From: Mesobacterium pallidum
Lineage (GTDB): Bacteria > Pseudomonadota > Alphaproteobacteria > Rhodobacterales > Rhodobacteraceae
Length of the DNA: 64,000 nt
Direction of reading: 5' to 3'
Assembly (NCBI RefSeq): GCF_019966535.1
Contig: NZ_JAIMID010000002.1
Coordinates: 434,001-498,000 of the forward strand
A model generated the notes under the pieces. It made no database searches. It saw only the letters and a list, made by a program, of their open reading frames with translations, and was not told the DNA's origin. The position numbers and the translations under genes are program-made. Positions 24,635-33,521 of this stretch are shown here, piece by piece. Position 1 is the first letter of the stretch. Every line of letters begins with the position of its first letter.

Positions 24635-25228
24635 ATGTGGGAAGACCGGTACAAGGGCAGCGACTACCTTTACGGCAAAGCGCCAAGCCAGGTGCTGCGC
24701 ACACATGAGGACCTGCTGGTTGCCGGCGGGACCGCGCTGGCCGTGGCCGATGGCGAGGGGCGCAACTCGGTCTTCATGGCCGAGCGCGGCATGCAGGTGA
24801 CGGCGCTGGACTACGCGCCCTCGGCCATCGCCAAGGCGCGCAAACTGGCCGCAGAGCGCGGGGTGACGGTCGATTTCCGGACCTGCGACGTGCTGGCCGG
24901 GGACTGGCCGGGCACCTATGACCTGGTGGCCGGGATCTTCATCCAGTTCGTCGGCCCCGAGGGGCGGCGCAAGATCTTCGACCGAATCAAGGGCGCGACG
25001 GCGCCCGGCGGCACGGCCTTGCTGCACGGCTACACGCCCGACCAGGTCGGGCGCGGCACCGGCGGGCCGGGCCGGGTCGAGAACATGTATACCGAAACGA
25101 TCCTGCGCGCCGCCTTTGTCGGCTGGGAGGTGCGGGACTGCCGCGCCTACGAGGCCGATCTGGCCGCGGGCGCGGGCCAATCCGGGCGTTCTGCGCTGAT
25201 CGACTTCGTCGCTCGCAAACCCGCGTGA
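24635..25228 (+). CDS. Class I SAM-dependent methyltransferase (TehB-like)
   Basis: This 197-residue cytosolic protein has a Rossmann methyltransferase fold: motif I 'ALAVADGEGRNSVFMAERG' (with D-G-E-G-R in place of the usual GxGxG), motif II 'VTALDYAPSAIAKARKLA', post-motif 'VDFRTCDVLAG' and motif IV 'YDLVAGIFIQFVGPEGR'. The opening 'MWEDRYKGSDYLYGKAPSQV' resembles thiol/tellurite methyltransferases. I chose ATG 24635; a longer frame from 24554 would run through the infC terminator. The substrate is unknown. Confidence 0.88.
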   Translation: MWEDRYKGSDYLYGKAPSQVLRTHEDLLVAGGTALAVADGEGRNSVFMAERGMQVTALDYAPSAIAKARKLAAERGVTVDFRTCDVLAGDWPGTYDLVAGIFIQFVGPEGRRKIFDRIKGATAPGGTALLHGYTPDQVGRGTGGPGRVENMYTETILRAAFVGWEVRDCRAYEADLAAGAGQSGRSALIDFVARKPA

Positions 25229-25329
25229 CTCACGCATCTTAACTCCTCTGAAAGCCACGTGCGCATAAGGTGCTCCGGCCATTCGTCCCGCCGCACCGGC
25301 GGGCCGCAAGTACTGAGGAGTAAACCGCC

Positions 25330-25905
25330 ATGAAACGAACCCTTCCGTTCGTAGCCGCCGCACTGATGCTCGGCGCCACCACCCTGCAGGCAAACGAATT
25401 CGAACCGGCCATGCGCAGCTACCTCGAGACCGAGGTGCTGACCTGGGCCATGGACCCGGTGATCGTCGCGCGGATCAAGGAACAGAACACGGCACATGCG
25501 TCGCTTGACCAGGCCGCGATCGACGCGATGGATGCGCAATGGCGCAAGGAGGTCGGCGCAGCCGCGACCCCGACCATAGACCCGGTGGTGAACAACGCCG
25601 CCTCAGATTTCCTGCGCGACCATGTCGACGGGTCGGTCGGCATCATCTCCGAGATCTTCGTGATGGATGCACATGGGATGAACGCCGCCGCGTCGGGCAT
25701 CACCTCGGACTACTGGCAGGGCGACGAGGACAAGTTCCAGCAGACCTTCGGCGTCGGACCCGATGCCGTGCATTTCGGCGAGGTCGAGTTCGACGAATCG
25801 AGCCAGCGCTTCCAGGCCCAGCTGTCGATCACCATCCGCGATCCCGAGACCGGAGATGCCATCGGCGCCATGACCGTCGGCCTGAATGCCGAAGCGCTGA
25901 TGTAA
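25330..25905 (+). CDS. Secreted PDC/Cache-like sensor domain protein
   Basis: This 191-residue protein has a signal peptide (1-21, 'LPFVAAALMLGATTLQA') and one PDC/Cache-like domain. Features are 'ISEIFVMDAHGMNAAASGIT', 'SDYWQGDEDKFQQTF', and the closing 'RDPETGDAIGAMTVGLNAEA' typical of ligand-binding Cache modules in chemoreceptors and kinases. It has no membrane anchor or output domain. The chemoreceptor gene starts 24 bases downstream, so the two were probably made together. I infer that it is a soluble periplasmic ligand-binding partner for that receptor. ATG 25330 follows GAGGAG. Confidence 0.85.
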   Translation: MKRTLPFVAAALMLGATTLQANEFEPAMRSYLETEVLTWAMDPVIVARIKEQNTAHASLDQAAIDAMDAQWRKEVGAAATPTIDPVVNNAASDFLRDHVDGSVGIISEIFVMDAHGMNAAASGITSDYWQGDEDKFQQTFGVGPDAVHFGEVEFDESSQRFQAQLSITIRDPETGDAIGAMTVGLNAEALM

Positions 25906-25929
25906 GGACCCGAAGGACAGGAGCCGCTC

Positions 25930-27657
25930 ATGGCGCGACAGAACACCCGCCCCGCCACCCGTCGCACGGGCCTTGCCGCGTCGGTCTTCCTGAAGTGCAC
26001 GGCGCTCATGGCCGCGACCACCCTGATCGTCGCGCTGGTCATGATGGTCCAGGAGATGCGGCACACCCGGCAGATCGCGGTCGGCGGCATCCTGTCCCTC
26101 GCTGCCCAGTCAACGCGCACCGCGGCCGAGGACCTGGCCGCGCCGGTCGCCTTCAAGGCGGCCGATCGGGTCGAGGCGCTGATCGCCTCGACTCTCGAGG
26201 CGAATGCCAGCGTGACCGTCTCGGCGCTTGTGCTCGACGCCGGGGGGGTGGTGCTGACGAACTCCGGCGGCAGCGTCTCTCAGGCAGTCCAGGACGCCGG
26301 GCGGGCGGCTCTGGCGCAGGCGGCCTCCGTGACCAGCCCGGACGGGATGATCATGGCCGAGCCGATCCTGAAGGGTGAGAACGTCCTTGGCAGTGTCGTG
26401 ATCGAATGGACGGCCGACCGCGTCATGGCCGACATCTCGCGCCAGAGCACGCAGCAATTGCTGACCACCCTGGCGATCTTTGCGGTGTTGACCACCCTAT
26501 CGACCCTGCTGCTGCGCGTCATGCTCAGCAAGCCGCTGCAAGGCGTGTCGGAGGCGATCGCCGCCGCATCCGAGGGGACCTATGACCTGAACGTGCCGAC
26601 CTCGGCCCGGTCGGACGAGATCGGCGACATCTCGCGCAACCTGGAGACGCTGCTGGCCAAGCTGCAGGCCGCTCGCGCGGCCGAGCGCGAGACAGAGAAG
26701 TCGCACGAGGAACAGAACCACGTGGTGCAGACGCTCAGTGTCGGGTTGACGGCAATGGCCTATGGCAACCTCGCCTGCCGCATCGACACGCCCTTTCCGC
26801 CGACCTACGAGGCGATCCGCAGCGACTTCAACCTGGCCGTGGACAACATGCTCGACGTGATCCGCGACGTGCAGGTCTCGGCCGGGACGATCCTGTCGGG
26901 GGCGCAGGACCTCAGCCAGTCCTCGGACGACCTGTCGCGCCGGACGGAAGCGCAATCAGCCACGCTGGAGGAGACCGCCGCCGCGCTGGAAGAGCTCTCG
27001 ACCAACGTCGCCTCGACTTCGAACGGGGCTACCGAGGTCGCGACCCAGGTCGATGACGCCCGCAACGCGGCCCACACCAGCAGCGCGGTGGTGCGCAGCG
27101 CCGTCGAGGCGATGATCGAGATCGGCAAGAGTTCGAACCAGGTCAAGGACATCATCAGCCTGATCGACGACATCGCCTTCCAGACCAACCTGCTGGCGCT
27201 GAACGCGGGCGTGGAGGCGGCGCGCGCCGGGGACGCGGGCAAGGGCTTTGCCGTGGTCGCCAGCGAGGTGCGCGCGCTGGCGCAGCGCAGCTCGGACGCG
27301 GCGCGGCAGATCGGCCAGCTGATCGCCGGATCCTCGCGCCAGGTCGAGGAAGGCGTGGTGCTGGCCGGCAAGGCCGGCGACACCTTCCAGTCGATCAGCG
27401 ACCGGATCACCGAGATCGCGAACCTCGTCAGCGGAATCGCCATCAGCGCGCGAGAGCAATCCTCGGGCCTGACCGAGATCAACTCGGGCATGGGCGAGCT
27501 GGACCAGGTGACCCAGAGCAATGCCCACATGGCCGAACAGACGGCCAATTCGACCCACAACCTGACCTCCGAGGCGAAGCAGCTGATGGAGCTGGTGTCG
27601 CGCTTCCAGCTCGACGGGGCGCAGGATCGGGCCCGGCACAGCTCCCGCGCGGCCTGA
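25930..27657 (+). CDS. Methyl-accepting chemotaxis protein
   Basis: This 575-residue membrane chemoreceptor has a first membrane segment (about 18-40), a periplasmic region of only about 130 residues and a second segment ('LLTTLAIFAVLTTLSTLLLR'). HAMP ('SKPLQGVSEAIAAASEGTYD') and a second HAMP-like helix pair (about 260-300) follow, then the signalling domain. The hairpin tip 'IDDIAFQTNLLALNAGVEAA' that binds CheW/CheA is intact. No C-terminal CheR-docking pentapeptide is seen. The small periplasmic part and the separate secreted PDC protein just upstream suggest indirect sensing. A terminator follows at 27705. Confidence 0.95.
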   Translation: MARQNTRPATRRTGLAASVFLKCTALMAATTLIVALVMMVQEMRHTRQIAVGGILSLAAQSTRTAAEDLAAPVAFKAADRVEALIASTLEANASVTVSALVLDAGGVVLTNSGGSVSQAVQDAGRAALAQAASVTSPDGMIMAEPILKGENVLGSVVIEWTADRVMADISRQSTQQLLTTLAIFAVLTTLSTLLLRVMLSKPLQGVSEAIAAASEGTYDLNVPTSARSDEIGDISRNLETLLAKLQAARAAERETEKSHEEQNHVVQTLSVGLTAMAYGNLACRIDTPFPPTYEAIRSDFNLAVDNMLDVIRDVQVSAGTILSGAQDLSQSSDDLSRRTEAQSATLEETAAALEELSTNVASTSNGATEVATQVDDARNAAHTSSAVVRSAVEAMIEIGKSSNQVKDIISLIDDIAFQTNLLALNAGVEAARAGDAGKGFAVVASEVRALAQRSSDAARQIGQLIAGSSRQVEEGVVLAGKAGDTFQSISDRITEIANLVSGIAISAREQSSGLTEINSGMGELDQVTQSNAHMAEQTANSTHNLTSEAKQLMELVSRFQLDGAQDRARHSSRAA

Positions 27658-27704
27658 GCCGGCAAGGGGCGGCGCGGCCCCCCTGCCCACCGCCTGAAAC
27701 CAAA

Positions 27705-27732
27705 ACACCCGCGCCGGGACCGGCGCGGGTGT
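27705..27732. terminator. Terminator between convergent chemoreceptor and fcs genes
   Basis: A 13-bp perfect inverted repeat ACACCCGCGCCGG/CCGGCGCGGGTGT with a two-base centre is followed by CTCCTGTC. It can serve both strands. Confidence 0.65.
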
Positions 27733-27753
27733 CTCCTGTCATCGGCAGATGGT

Positions 27754-29595
27754 TCAGGCGGTCTGCGGCGCGTCCGAGACGATCACCGCGGGATCGTCGG
27801 TATACAGCACTTCGGTCAGTGCCGCGCGGTGGCGCAGCACGGCGCGCTGGTTGACCGAGCCCTTGTCCGTCACCTCGCCCTTGTCGAGGTCGAGCGGATC
27901 GACCAGGAACATCGCCCGTGGCACCCGCAGCGAGGACCCGGTCGCCTTGGCATTGTAGGCCGCCAGCCGCTCGGCCACCTTGCCGCGGATCTCGGGATGG
28001 GCAATCAGCTCGGCGTCGGACATCTCGGCCCCGCCCGCGACCGCCGCCTCGAGCGCGGGACGGAACGGCACCAGCAGCGCGGCCAGTTCGTCATGCCCCT
28101 CGCCCACCACGACCACGTCGCGCGCCAGCCCGCCCAGCGCATTGGTCAGCGTCGCGCGCAGCGCGCCCACGGCGACCCAGGTGCCGGTCCCCAGCTTGAA
28201 GTTCTCGGCCACCCGCCCGTCAAAGAAGAACCCCTTGGACGGGTCCTCCGGATCGGCAAAGCGCAGCGCATCGCCCAGGCAGTAGAACCCGTCCTTGTCG
28301 AACGCCTCCTCGCTCAGCGCCTTGTTGCGCCAGTAGCCCGGAGTGACCGACGGGCCCTTGACCCGCGCCTCCCACTTGCCCTCGTTCGGGACCAGCTTCA
28401 GCTGCAGCTCTTTCGCCGGCACGCCAACGTTGCCCGGCCCGGCCGCCGGATCGGTGTTGAACAGCGCAAAGGGCGCGGTTTCCGTGGCGCCAAGGCCGGT
28501 CGCCAGGATCACCCGCTGCCCTGTGGTCTTGATCGACATCTCCTCGAGCTCGTCCCAGGTGTGCTGCGCCATCGCCGCCCCGGCATAGTACATCAGCTTG
28601 AGATCCCTGAAGAAGGCCTGGGCCAGCTCCGCATCGTCACGCATCGCCTCGAGCAGCATCTCGTAGCCCGCCGGCACGTTCCAGTACCAGTTGGTGTTGA
28701 TCTCGCGCAGGTTGCGGATCGTCTCGGCCATGCCGTCCCGGGTGGGCCGCCCGCCGTCGATGTAGAAGGTTCCGCCGTTGTAGACCGCCGCGTTGAACAC
28801 CAGGTTGCCGGCCGCCACGTGGTTCCAGGGCGCCCAATCGAGGATGATCGGCGGCTCGTCCCGCAGGTAGTCATAGCAATCGGTCATCATCTCCATGTTC
28901 GCACAAAGCATGAGGTGCGTCTGGATGACCGCCTTGGGCGAGCCCGTGGTCCCCGAGGTAAAGAGAAACTTGGCCACGCTTTTCGGGGCGACCGCGGTGC
29001 GCACGGCTTCGACCCGGTCCGAGGCCTCGGTGGCCAGCATGTCCTGCCAGCTGATGTGCAGCCCCGCGCCCGACTTGCCCAGCCGCGGCAGGTCCGGGAA
29101 GACCGCCTCGACCGCTGCGGCGTAGTCGTCCATGTTCTCGGCAAAGACGGCGCCCGGCGTGATCTGGTCACGCACCGATTTCAGCTTTTCGAAATCCTTG
29201 GAGACCAGCGAATAGGCCGGTGCGATGGCGGCCGAGGGGATGCCGACGAACTGCGCGGCCAGCGCCATCATGCCATGGGCGACCGAGTTGCCGGACAGGA
29301 TCACCAGCGGCCGCTCGACCGAGAGCTTGAGGTCCAGCAGCACCTGGCCGATGGCGTACATCTTGAGGTAAAGCTCGCCATAGGTGACGCCGGCCCAGGC
29401 CCCCGTGGCGTCCCGCTCGGCCATCCACAGCCGCTTGGCATCGTAATCGGCCCAGAACCGGACCCGGTCGGCGATCCGCGCCGGGTAGGTCAGCAGCTCG
29501 CCCTCCTGCCAGACGATGATCGAGCCGTCGCTGCGCTTTTCCCATTTCACATCCGGCTGCCAAAGCCGGACCGGACGGATCGGTGCGTCGGTCAT
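27754..29595 (-). CDS. fcs: Feruloyl-CoA synthase (AMP-forming acyl-CoA synthetase)
   Basis: This 613-residue cytosolic ANL-family ligase activates hydroxycinnamates such as ferulate or p-coumarate with CoA and ATP. The AMP-binding loop is 'FLFTSGTTGSPKAVIQTHLM' (210-227), the second motif 'ILATGLGATETAPFALFNTD', and the hinge region is 'FYCLGDALRFADPEDPSKG'. Length and the 'GKSGAGLHISWQDML' region match feruloyl-CoA synthases rather than acetyl-CoA or medium-chain ligases. Start ATG 29595 follows GGGAGG. It is divergent from a crotonase-MarR-amidohydrolase-TRAP operon, which supports an aromatic acid role. Confidence 0.88.
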   Translation of the reverse strand: MTDAPIRPVRLWQPDVKWEKRSDGSIIVWQEGELLTYPARIADRVRFWADYDAKRLWMAERDATGAWAGVTYGELYLKMYAIGQVLLDLKLSVERPLVILSGNSVAHGMMALAAQFVGIPSAAIAPAYSLVSKDFEKLKSVRDQITPGAVFAENMDDYAAAVEAVFPDLPRLGKSGAGLHISWQDMLATEASDRVEAVRTAVAPKSVAKFLFTSGTTGSPKAVIQTHLMLCANMEMMTDCYDYLRDEPPIILDWAPWNHVAAGNLVFNAAVYNGGTFYIDGGRPTRDGMAETIRNLREINTNWYWNVPAGYEMLLEAMRDDAELAQAFFRDLKLMYYAGAAMAQHTWDELEEMSIKTTGQRVILATGLGATETAPFALFNTDPAAGPGNVGVPAKELQLKLVPNEGKWEARVKGPSVTPGYWRNKALSEEAFDKDGFYCLGDALRFADPEDPSKGFFFDGRVAENFKLGTGTWVAVGALRATLTNALGGLARDVVVVGEGHDELAALLVPFRPALEAAVAGGAEMSDAELIAHPEIRGKVAERLAAYNAKATGSSLRVPRAMFLVDPLDLDKGEVTDKGSVNQRAVLRHRAALTEVLYTDDPAVIVSDAPQTA

Positions 29596-29628
29596 GTCGT
29601 GCCTCCCACTCGACAAAATAGTTTACGC

Positions 29629-29641
29629 GGAAATGTTTTCC
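29629..29641. promoter_or_regulatory. Palindrome in the fcs/crotonase divergent promoter
   Basis: The palindrome GGAAA-TGT-TTTCC lies in the A/T-richer middle of the 100-base divergent region between fcs and the crotonase gene. It is a candidate operator for the MarR regulator encoded two genes on. Confidence 0.35.
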
Positions 29642-29695
29642 ACGGATAATGTTTGGCAGGCGACCCCGAGTCGCACAAGGGAGGAAAATCACCGA

Positions 29696-30472
29696 ATGGA
29701 GTACCTGACGCAGGAATTGCGCGGCGATGTTGCCGTGATCGGTCTGAATCGTCCCGAGAAGAGGAATGCCATTTCCGACCGGTTTGTGGAAGAGCTTGCG
29801 ACCGCGATCCGCTGGGCCGAGGACACTGCCAAGGCCGGCGTCATCTACGGGCACGGCCCTCATTTCTGCGCCGGGCTGGACCTGGCCGAGCATGTCAAGA
29901 AGACCCCGTTCGAAGGCGTGCACGGCTCGCGCCGCTGGCACGAGGTCTTTGGGTGGATCCAGAAGGGCAAGCTGCCCTGGTTCGCCGCGCTGCATGGTGC
30001 GGTGGTCGGCGGCGGTCTGGAGCTGGCCTCCTCTGTCCACGTCCGGGTCGCTGACTCCACGGCGTTTTTTGGCCTGCCCGAGGGGCAGCGCGGCATCTTC
30101 GTCGGCGGCGGCGCCTCGGTGCGCAGCGCCCGCCTGATGGGCGTGGCGCGGATGCAGGACATGATGCTGACCGGCCGCACCGTCGATGCGGACACGGCCG
30201 AGCGCTGGAACCTCGTGCAATACGTGGTCCCCGAGGGCGAAGCGGTCGAAAAGGCCGTGGCCCTGGCCGCACAGGCCGCGACCAATGCCGAGATCTCGAA
30301 CTACGCGATCATCAACGCCCTGCCCCGGATCAACGACATGGCCACCGACGACGGCCTCTTCGTCGAAAGCTTCGTCTCAAGTTTCACCGCCACCAGCCCC
30401 GAAGCCGAGGCGCGCCTGAACGCATTCCTCAGCAAGAAGGCCGGCAAGGTCGCGCGGCCGGGCGAAAGCTGA
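29696..30472 (+). CDS. Crotonase-family enoyl-CoA hydratase/lyase
   Basis: This 258-residue cytosolic crotonase has oxyanion-hole segments 'GHGPHFCAGLDLAEH' and 'ALHGAVVGGGLELASS', followed by 'GLPEGQRGIFVGGGASVRSA'. In this setting it likely hydrates (and may cleave) the cinnamoyl-CoA ester made by the divergent fcs. The sequence does not show the residue pattern I know from classic feruloyl-CoA hydratase-lyase (Ech/HCHL), so beta-oxidation-type chemistry is equally possible. Start ATG 29696 follows GGGAGG. Its stop overlaps the MarR start (TGATG). Confidence 0.85.
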   Translation: MEYLTQELRGDVAVIGLNRPEKRNAISDRFVEELATAIRWAEDTAKAGVIYGHGPHFCAGLDLAEHVKKTPFEGVHGSRRWHEVFGWIQKGKLPWFAALHGAVVGGGLELASSVHVRVADSTAFFGLPEGQRGIFVGGGASVRSARLMGVARMQDMMLTGRTVDADTAERWNLVQYVVPEGEAVEKAVALAAQAATNAEISNYAIINALPRINDMATDDGLFVESFVSSFTATSPEAEARLNAFLSKKAGKVARPGES

Positions 30473-30954
30473 TGAACCAGGTCGCGCGGACGACCACGGC
30501 CGAGGCCGAGATCGAGCTGGGCTCGCTTTCGGGGTCGCTGGGGTTCCTGCTGCGCCTCGCGCAGGTCCGGGTGTTCGATGCGTTCTTCGAGGACCTCGCC
30601 GGCGAAGGAATCAAGCCGGGCGAATTCACCCTGCTCTGGGTGCTGTCGCTGAACGGCTCGCTGGCGCAGGGGAGCCTCGCCCGCGTGCTGTCGATCAAGC
30701 CCGCGCATATGACCAAGCTGGTCAGCCGGCTGGTCAAGGCGGGTCTCGTGCAGCGGGCCCCGTCGCGCGAAGACCGCCGCGTGGTGGACCTGTCCCTGAC
30801 ACCCGAGGGGACGGATTTCGTGGCCCGCCACAAGCCGGCCTTCATGGCCTTTCACACCCGCGAACGGGACCTGCTGTCCCCCGAGGATTTCGACGCCCTG
30901 ACCGGCCTGTTGCGCCGCTTTACCGGGCTGGAAAAGGAAGACACATGCCGCTGA
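30472..30954 (+). CDS. MarR family regulator of the hydroxycinnamate operon
   Basis: This 160-residue winged-helix regulator has core 'FTLLWVLSLNGSLAQGSLAR', recognition helix region 'KPAHMTKLVSRLVKAGLVQR' and wing 'PSREDRRVVDLSLTPEG'. Its position inside the fcs/crotonase locus parallels CouR-type MarR repressors that respond to hydroxycinnamoyl-CoA (known from Rhodopseudomonas). The ligand here is inferred. It overlaps the crotonase stop by one base and the amidohydrolase start by 10 bases. Confidence 0.9.
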   Translation: MNQVARTTTAEAEIELGSLSGSLGFLLRLAQVRVFDAFFEDLAGEGIKPGEFTLLWVLSLNGSLAQGSLARVLSIKPAHMTKLVSRLVKAGLVQRAPSREDRRVVDLSLTPEGTDFVARHKPAFMAFHTRERDLLSPEDFDALTGLLRRFTGLEKEDTCR

Positions 30955-31826
30955 ATCTCGACGACCTGATTGCCATCGACGTCCACACCCACGCCGAAGA
31001 ACCCTGCTGCACCCATCGCGACGATGGCTACAACGAGTTCCAGGCCGGGATGGCCCGGTATTTCAAGAACCCGGCCGGGGCCGAGGGGATGCTGCCCACG
31101 GTGCAGGAAACGGCGCAGTATTTCCGCGAGCGCAGGATCGGCGCGGTGATCTTCCCCGTCGACGCCGAGCGCGAGACGGGCTTTCGCCGCTATTCCAATG
31201 AGGAAGTCGCGACCATCTGCGCCGAGAATGACGACATCCTGATCCCCTTTGCCAGCATCGACCCGTGGAAAGGCAAGATGGCCGCCCGCGAGGCGCGGCG
31301 CCTGATCAAGGATTTCGGCGTGCGTGGCTTCAAGTTCCACCCGACCTTCCAGGGCTTCTGGCCCAATGACCGCATGGCCTATCCGTTCTACGAGGTGCTC
31401 GAGGAAGAGGGCGTCGTCGCCCTGTTCCACACCGGCCAGACCGGCGTGGGCAGCGGCATGCGCGGCGGAATGGGGATGCGGTTGAAATATTCCAACCCCA
31501 TGGCCATCGACGACGTGGCCGTCGATTTCCCCGATCTCAAGATCATCATGGCGCACCCCGCCTTCCCCTGGCAGGAGGAAGCACTGGCGGTCGCCCAGCA
31601 CAAGCCCAACGTCTACATCGACCTCAGCGGCTGGTCGCCCAAGTATTTTCCCGAAATCCTGATCCGTTATTCCAACACGATGCTGCGACACAAGATGCTG
31701 TTCGGCAGCGACTGGCCGGCGATCACGCCGGACCGCTGGCTCAAGGATTTCGAGGCTGCACCGTTCCGGGATGAGGTTCGCCCGCTCATCCTGAAAGAAA
31801 ACGCAAAGAGGTTGCTGAACCTCTGA
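30945..31826 (+). CDS. Amidohydrolase-family metal-dependent hydrolase or decarboxylase
   Basis: This 293-residue TIM-barrel protein of the amidohydrolase-2 type has metal-ligand H-x-H in 'IAIDVHTHAEE', His in 'GFKFHPTFQGF', 'ALFHTGQTG' and 'IIMAHPAFPW', and Asp in 'LFGSDWPAITPDRW'. Relatives include ACMS decarboxylase and hydratases of aromatic ring-cleavage pathways. In this operon it may act on a side-chain or ring-cleavage product of a hydroxycinnamate. The exact reaction cannot be read from the sequence. Confidence 0.85.
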   Translation: MPLNLDDLIAIDVHTHAEEPCCTHRDDGYNEFQAGMARYFKNPAGAEGMLPTVQETAQYFRERRIGAVIFPVDAERETGFRRYSNEEVATICAENDDILIPFASIDPWKGKMAAREARRLIKDFGVRGFKFHPTFQGFWPNDRMAYPFYEVLEEEGVVALFHTGQTGVGSGMRGGMGMRLKYSNPMAIDDVAVDFPDLKIIMAHPAFPWQEEALAVAQHKPNVYIDLSGWSPKYFPEILIRYSNTMLRHKMLFGSDWPAITPDRWLKDFEAAPFRDEVRPLILKENAKRLLNL

Positions 31827-31851
31827 AGGGCGCATCATGGGAGGACATGAG

Positions 31852-32940
31852 ATGAAGAAAGCTCTGAAACTGACCGGGCTGGCCCTTGCGGCCGGGATGG
31901 CCTGGACCGCGGCCCAGGCCGAGAACCTGATGCTGGCCCCTGCCGCACCGGGCCCGCACCCGGCACATTACATGTACGAAAAATTCGCCGGTTTCCTGTC
32001 CGAGGAAACGGACGGCGCCTTCACCGGCACCATCATCGGGCCGGAAGTTGTGTCGCTGCCGCAGATGAAGGACGCGCTGCAGACCGGCCTGGCGCAGGTC
32101 GGCAACTCGCTGCCGCTGTACTTTGCCGCCGATTTCCCGCTGACCGGCAAGGCCGGGGACCTCGCGCTGCTGGGCCGCAGCTCGCACGCGATGGGCTGGG
32201 CGATGACCGAGTTCGGCGTCACCTGCGCGCCCTGCCAGGACGAGTACAAGAAGTTCGGCGCCGTGTTCATGGGCTCGGGCTCTTCGGACGTCTACGTGCT
32301 GCTGACCACCAAGCCGATCCGCACCCTCGATGACCTCAAGGGGATGCGCCTGCGGTCGGGCGGTGCGCCCTACTCGCGCTGGGCCGAGCATTTCGGCGCG
32401 ACCCCGGTGAACCTGCCGGTGGGCGACACCTTCGAGGCGATGAGCCAGGGCACCATCGACGGCACCATGGCGTCGATCGTCGACATGCTGTCCTATCGCC
32501 TCGTGGACGTGGCCAAGTACGTGACCAACGTGCCGCTCGGCACCTATCACGTCACCAGCAACTTCACGATCTCGGCCGACGTCTGGAAGGGCCTTTCGGC
32601 CGACCAGCGAATGAAGCTGGCCCGCGCCGCCAACCGCGGCAACCCGCAGCTGACCGACCGCTGGGGCTTCCAGCTGCCCGCCGCCGCGCGTGAAGCCGTC
32701 GCTGGCACCGACATCGAGGTGATCGAGCCCGCCGAGGACTTCCTGGCCGCCTCGAACGCCTTCGCCGAAGAGGACGCCGCCGCCCGCGCCGCCGAAAGCG
32801 CGGAATCGGCCCAGTTCGCCGAGCTGGTCGAAAAGTGGACCGCCATCGTGGACGAGATCGGCAACGACCCCGAAGCCCTGGCCGCCCGCGCCTGGGACGA
32901 GATCTGGGCGAAGGTCGATTTCGAAACCTACGGGATGTGA
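31852..32940 (+). CDS. TRAP transporter periplasmic binding protein (aromatic acid type inferred)
   Basis: This 362-residue DctP-superfamily protein has a signal peptide (1-22, 'LTGLALAAGMAWTAAQA'). TRAP binding-protein features are 'LDDLKGMRLRSGGAPYSRWA', with the ligand-binding Arg, and 'DTFEAMSQGTIDGTMASIVD'. It is distant from the other DctP in this window and carries a C-A-P-C pair ('VTCAPCQDEYKKFG') that could form a disulfide. Context suggests uptake of hydroxycinnamates or related aromatics. Start ATG 31852 has GGGAGG upstream. Confidence 0.9.
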   Translation: MKKALKLTGLALAAGMAWTAAQAENLMLAPAAPGPHPAHYMYEKFAGFLSEETDGAFTGTIIGPEVVSLPQMKDALQTGLAQVGNSLPLYFAADFPLTGKAGDLALLGRSSHAMGWAMTEFGVTCAPCQDEYKKFGAVFMGSGSSDVYVLLTTKPIRTLDDLKGMRLRSGGAPYSRWAEHFGATPVNLPVGDTFEAMSQGTIDGTMASIVDMLSYRLVDVAKYVTNVPLGTYHVTSNFTISADVWKGLSADQRMKLARAANRGNPQLTDRWGFQLPAAAREAVAGTDIEVIEPAEDFLAASNAFAEEDAAARAAESAESAQFAELVEKWTAIVDEIGNDPEALAARAWDEIWAKVDFETYGM

Positions 32941-32954
32941 TCCTCTTGTGTCGG

Positions 32955-32977
32955 CCCGCCCCCTGCGCGGGGGCGGG
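32955..32977 (+). terminator. Intra-operon hairpin between TRAP binding protein and small permease
   Basis: The 9-bp arms CCCGCCCCC/GGGGGCGGG with loop TGCGC lie 14 bases after the binding-protein stop codon and are followed by TCGTCCTT. It is probably an attenuator that raises binding protein over permease. Confidence 0.6.
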
Positions 32978-33002
32978 TCGTCCTTCATCAAGAAAGACCG
33001 AC

Positions 33003-33521
33003 ATGGCACGCCTCGTCACATTCGCCGCCCAAGTGGCCAAGGTCATGGGCTATCTCAGCGCGCTCGCCGTCGTGGCGATGATGCTGCACATCTGCCTCGA
33101 CGTGGTCCTGCGCAACGCGTTCCGGGTGTCTCTCGACACCGTGCCCGAGATCGTTGCCCGCTACTACATGACCGCCCTGGCCTTTCTGCCACTGGCCTGG
33201 CTCGAGATCCGCCGCGACATGATTTCCGTCGAGCTGCTCGATTTCGCCCTGACCCCCGGCACCCGCCGCGTGTCGGATTTCCTGGTGATGGTCGTGGCCA
33301 CGGTGGTCTATGCCCTGCTGGCCTGGACCAACTGGGGCAAGGCCCTGGCCGAGACCCGGACCGGCACGCTGGTCGAGATCGCCACCTACAAGATGCCGGT
33401 CTGGCATTCGTTCTATTTCCCGGCCGTGGGCTTTACCCTGGCGGCGCTGATCTGCGCCCTGCTGTCCATCGGCCGCCTGCACCCCTATATCGGCACCCCG
33501 CTTGAAGAGGCCGCGAAATGA
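33003..33521 (+). CDS. TRAP transporter small permease (DctQ type)
   Basis: This 172-residue protein has four membrane segments and DctQ-type 'MMLHICLDVVLRNAFRVSLD' and 'LAWLEIRRDMISVELLDF'. It forms the membrane complex with the large permease, whose start it overlaps (ATGA at 33518). Confidence 0.93.
   Translation: MARLVTFAAQVAKVMGYLSALAVVAMMLHICLDVVLRNAFRVSLDTVPEIVARYYMTALAFLPLAWLEIRRDMISVELLDFALTPGTRRVSDFLVMVVATVVYALLAWTNWGKALAETRTGTLVEIATYKMPVWHSFYFPAVGFTLAALICALLSIGRLHPYIGTPLEEAAK

Noticed and set aside
27829-29649. + strand frame of 606 codons opposite fcs
   Set aside because: Shadow of the feruloyl-CoA synthase gene; low-complexity product.
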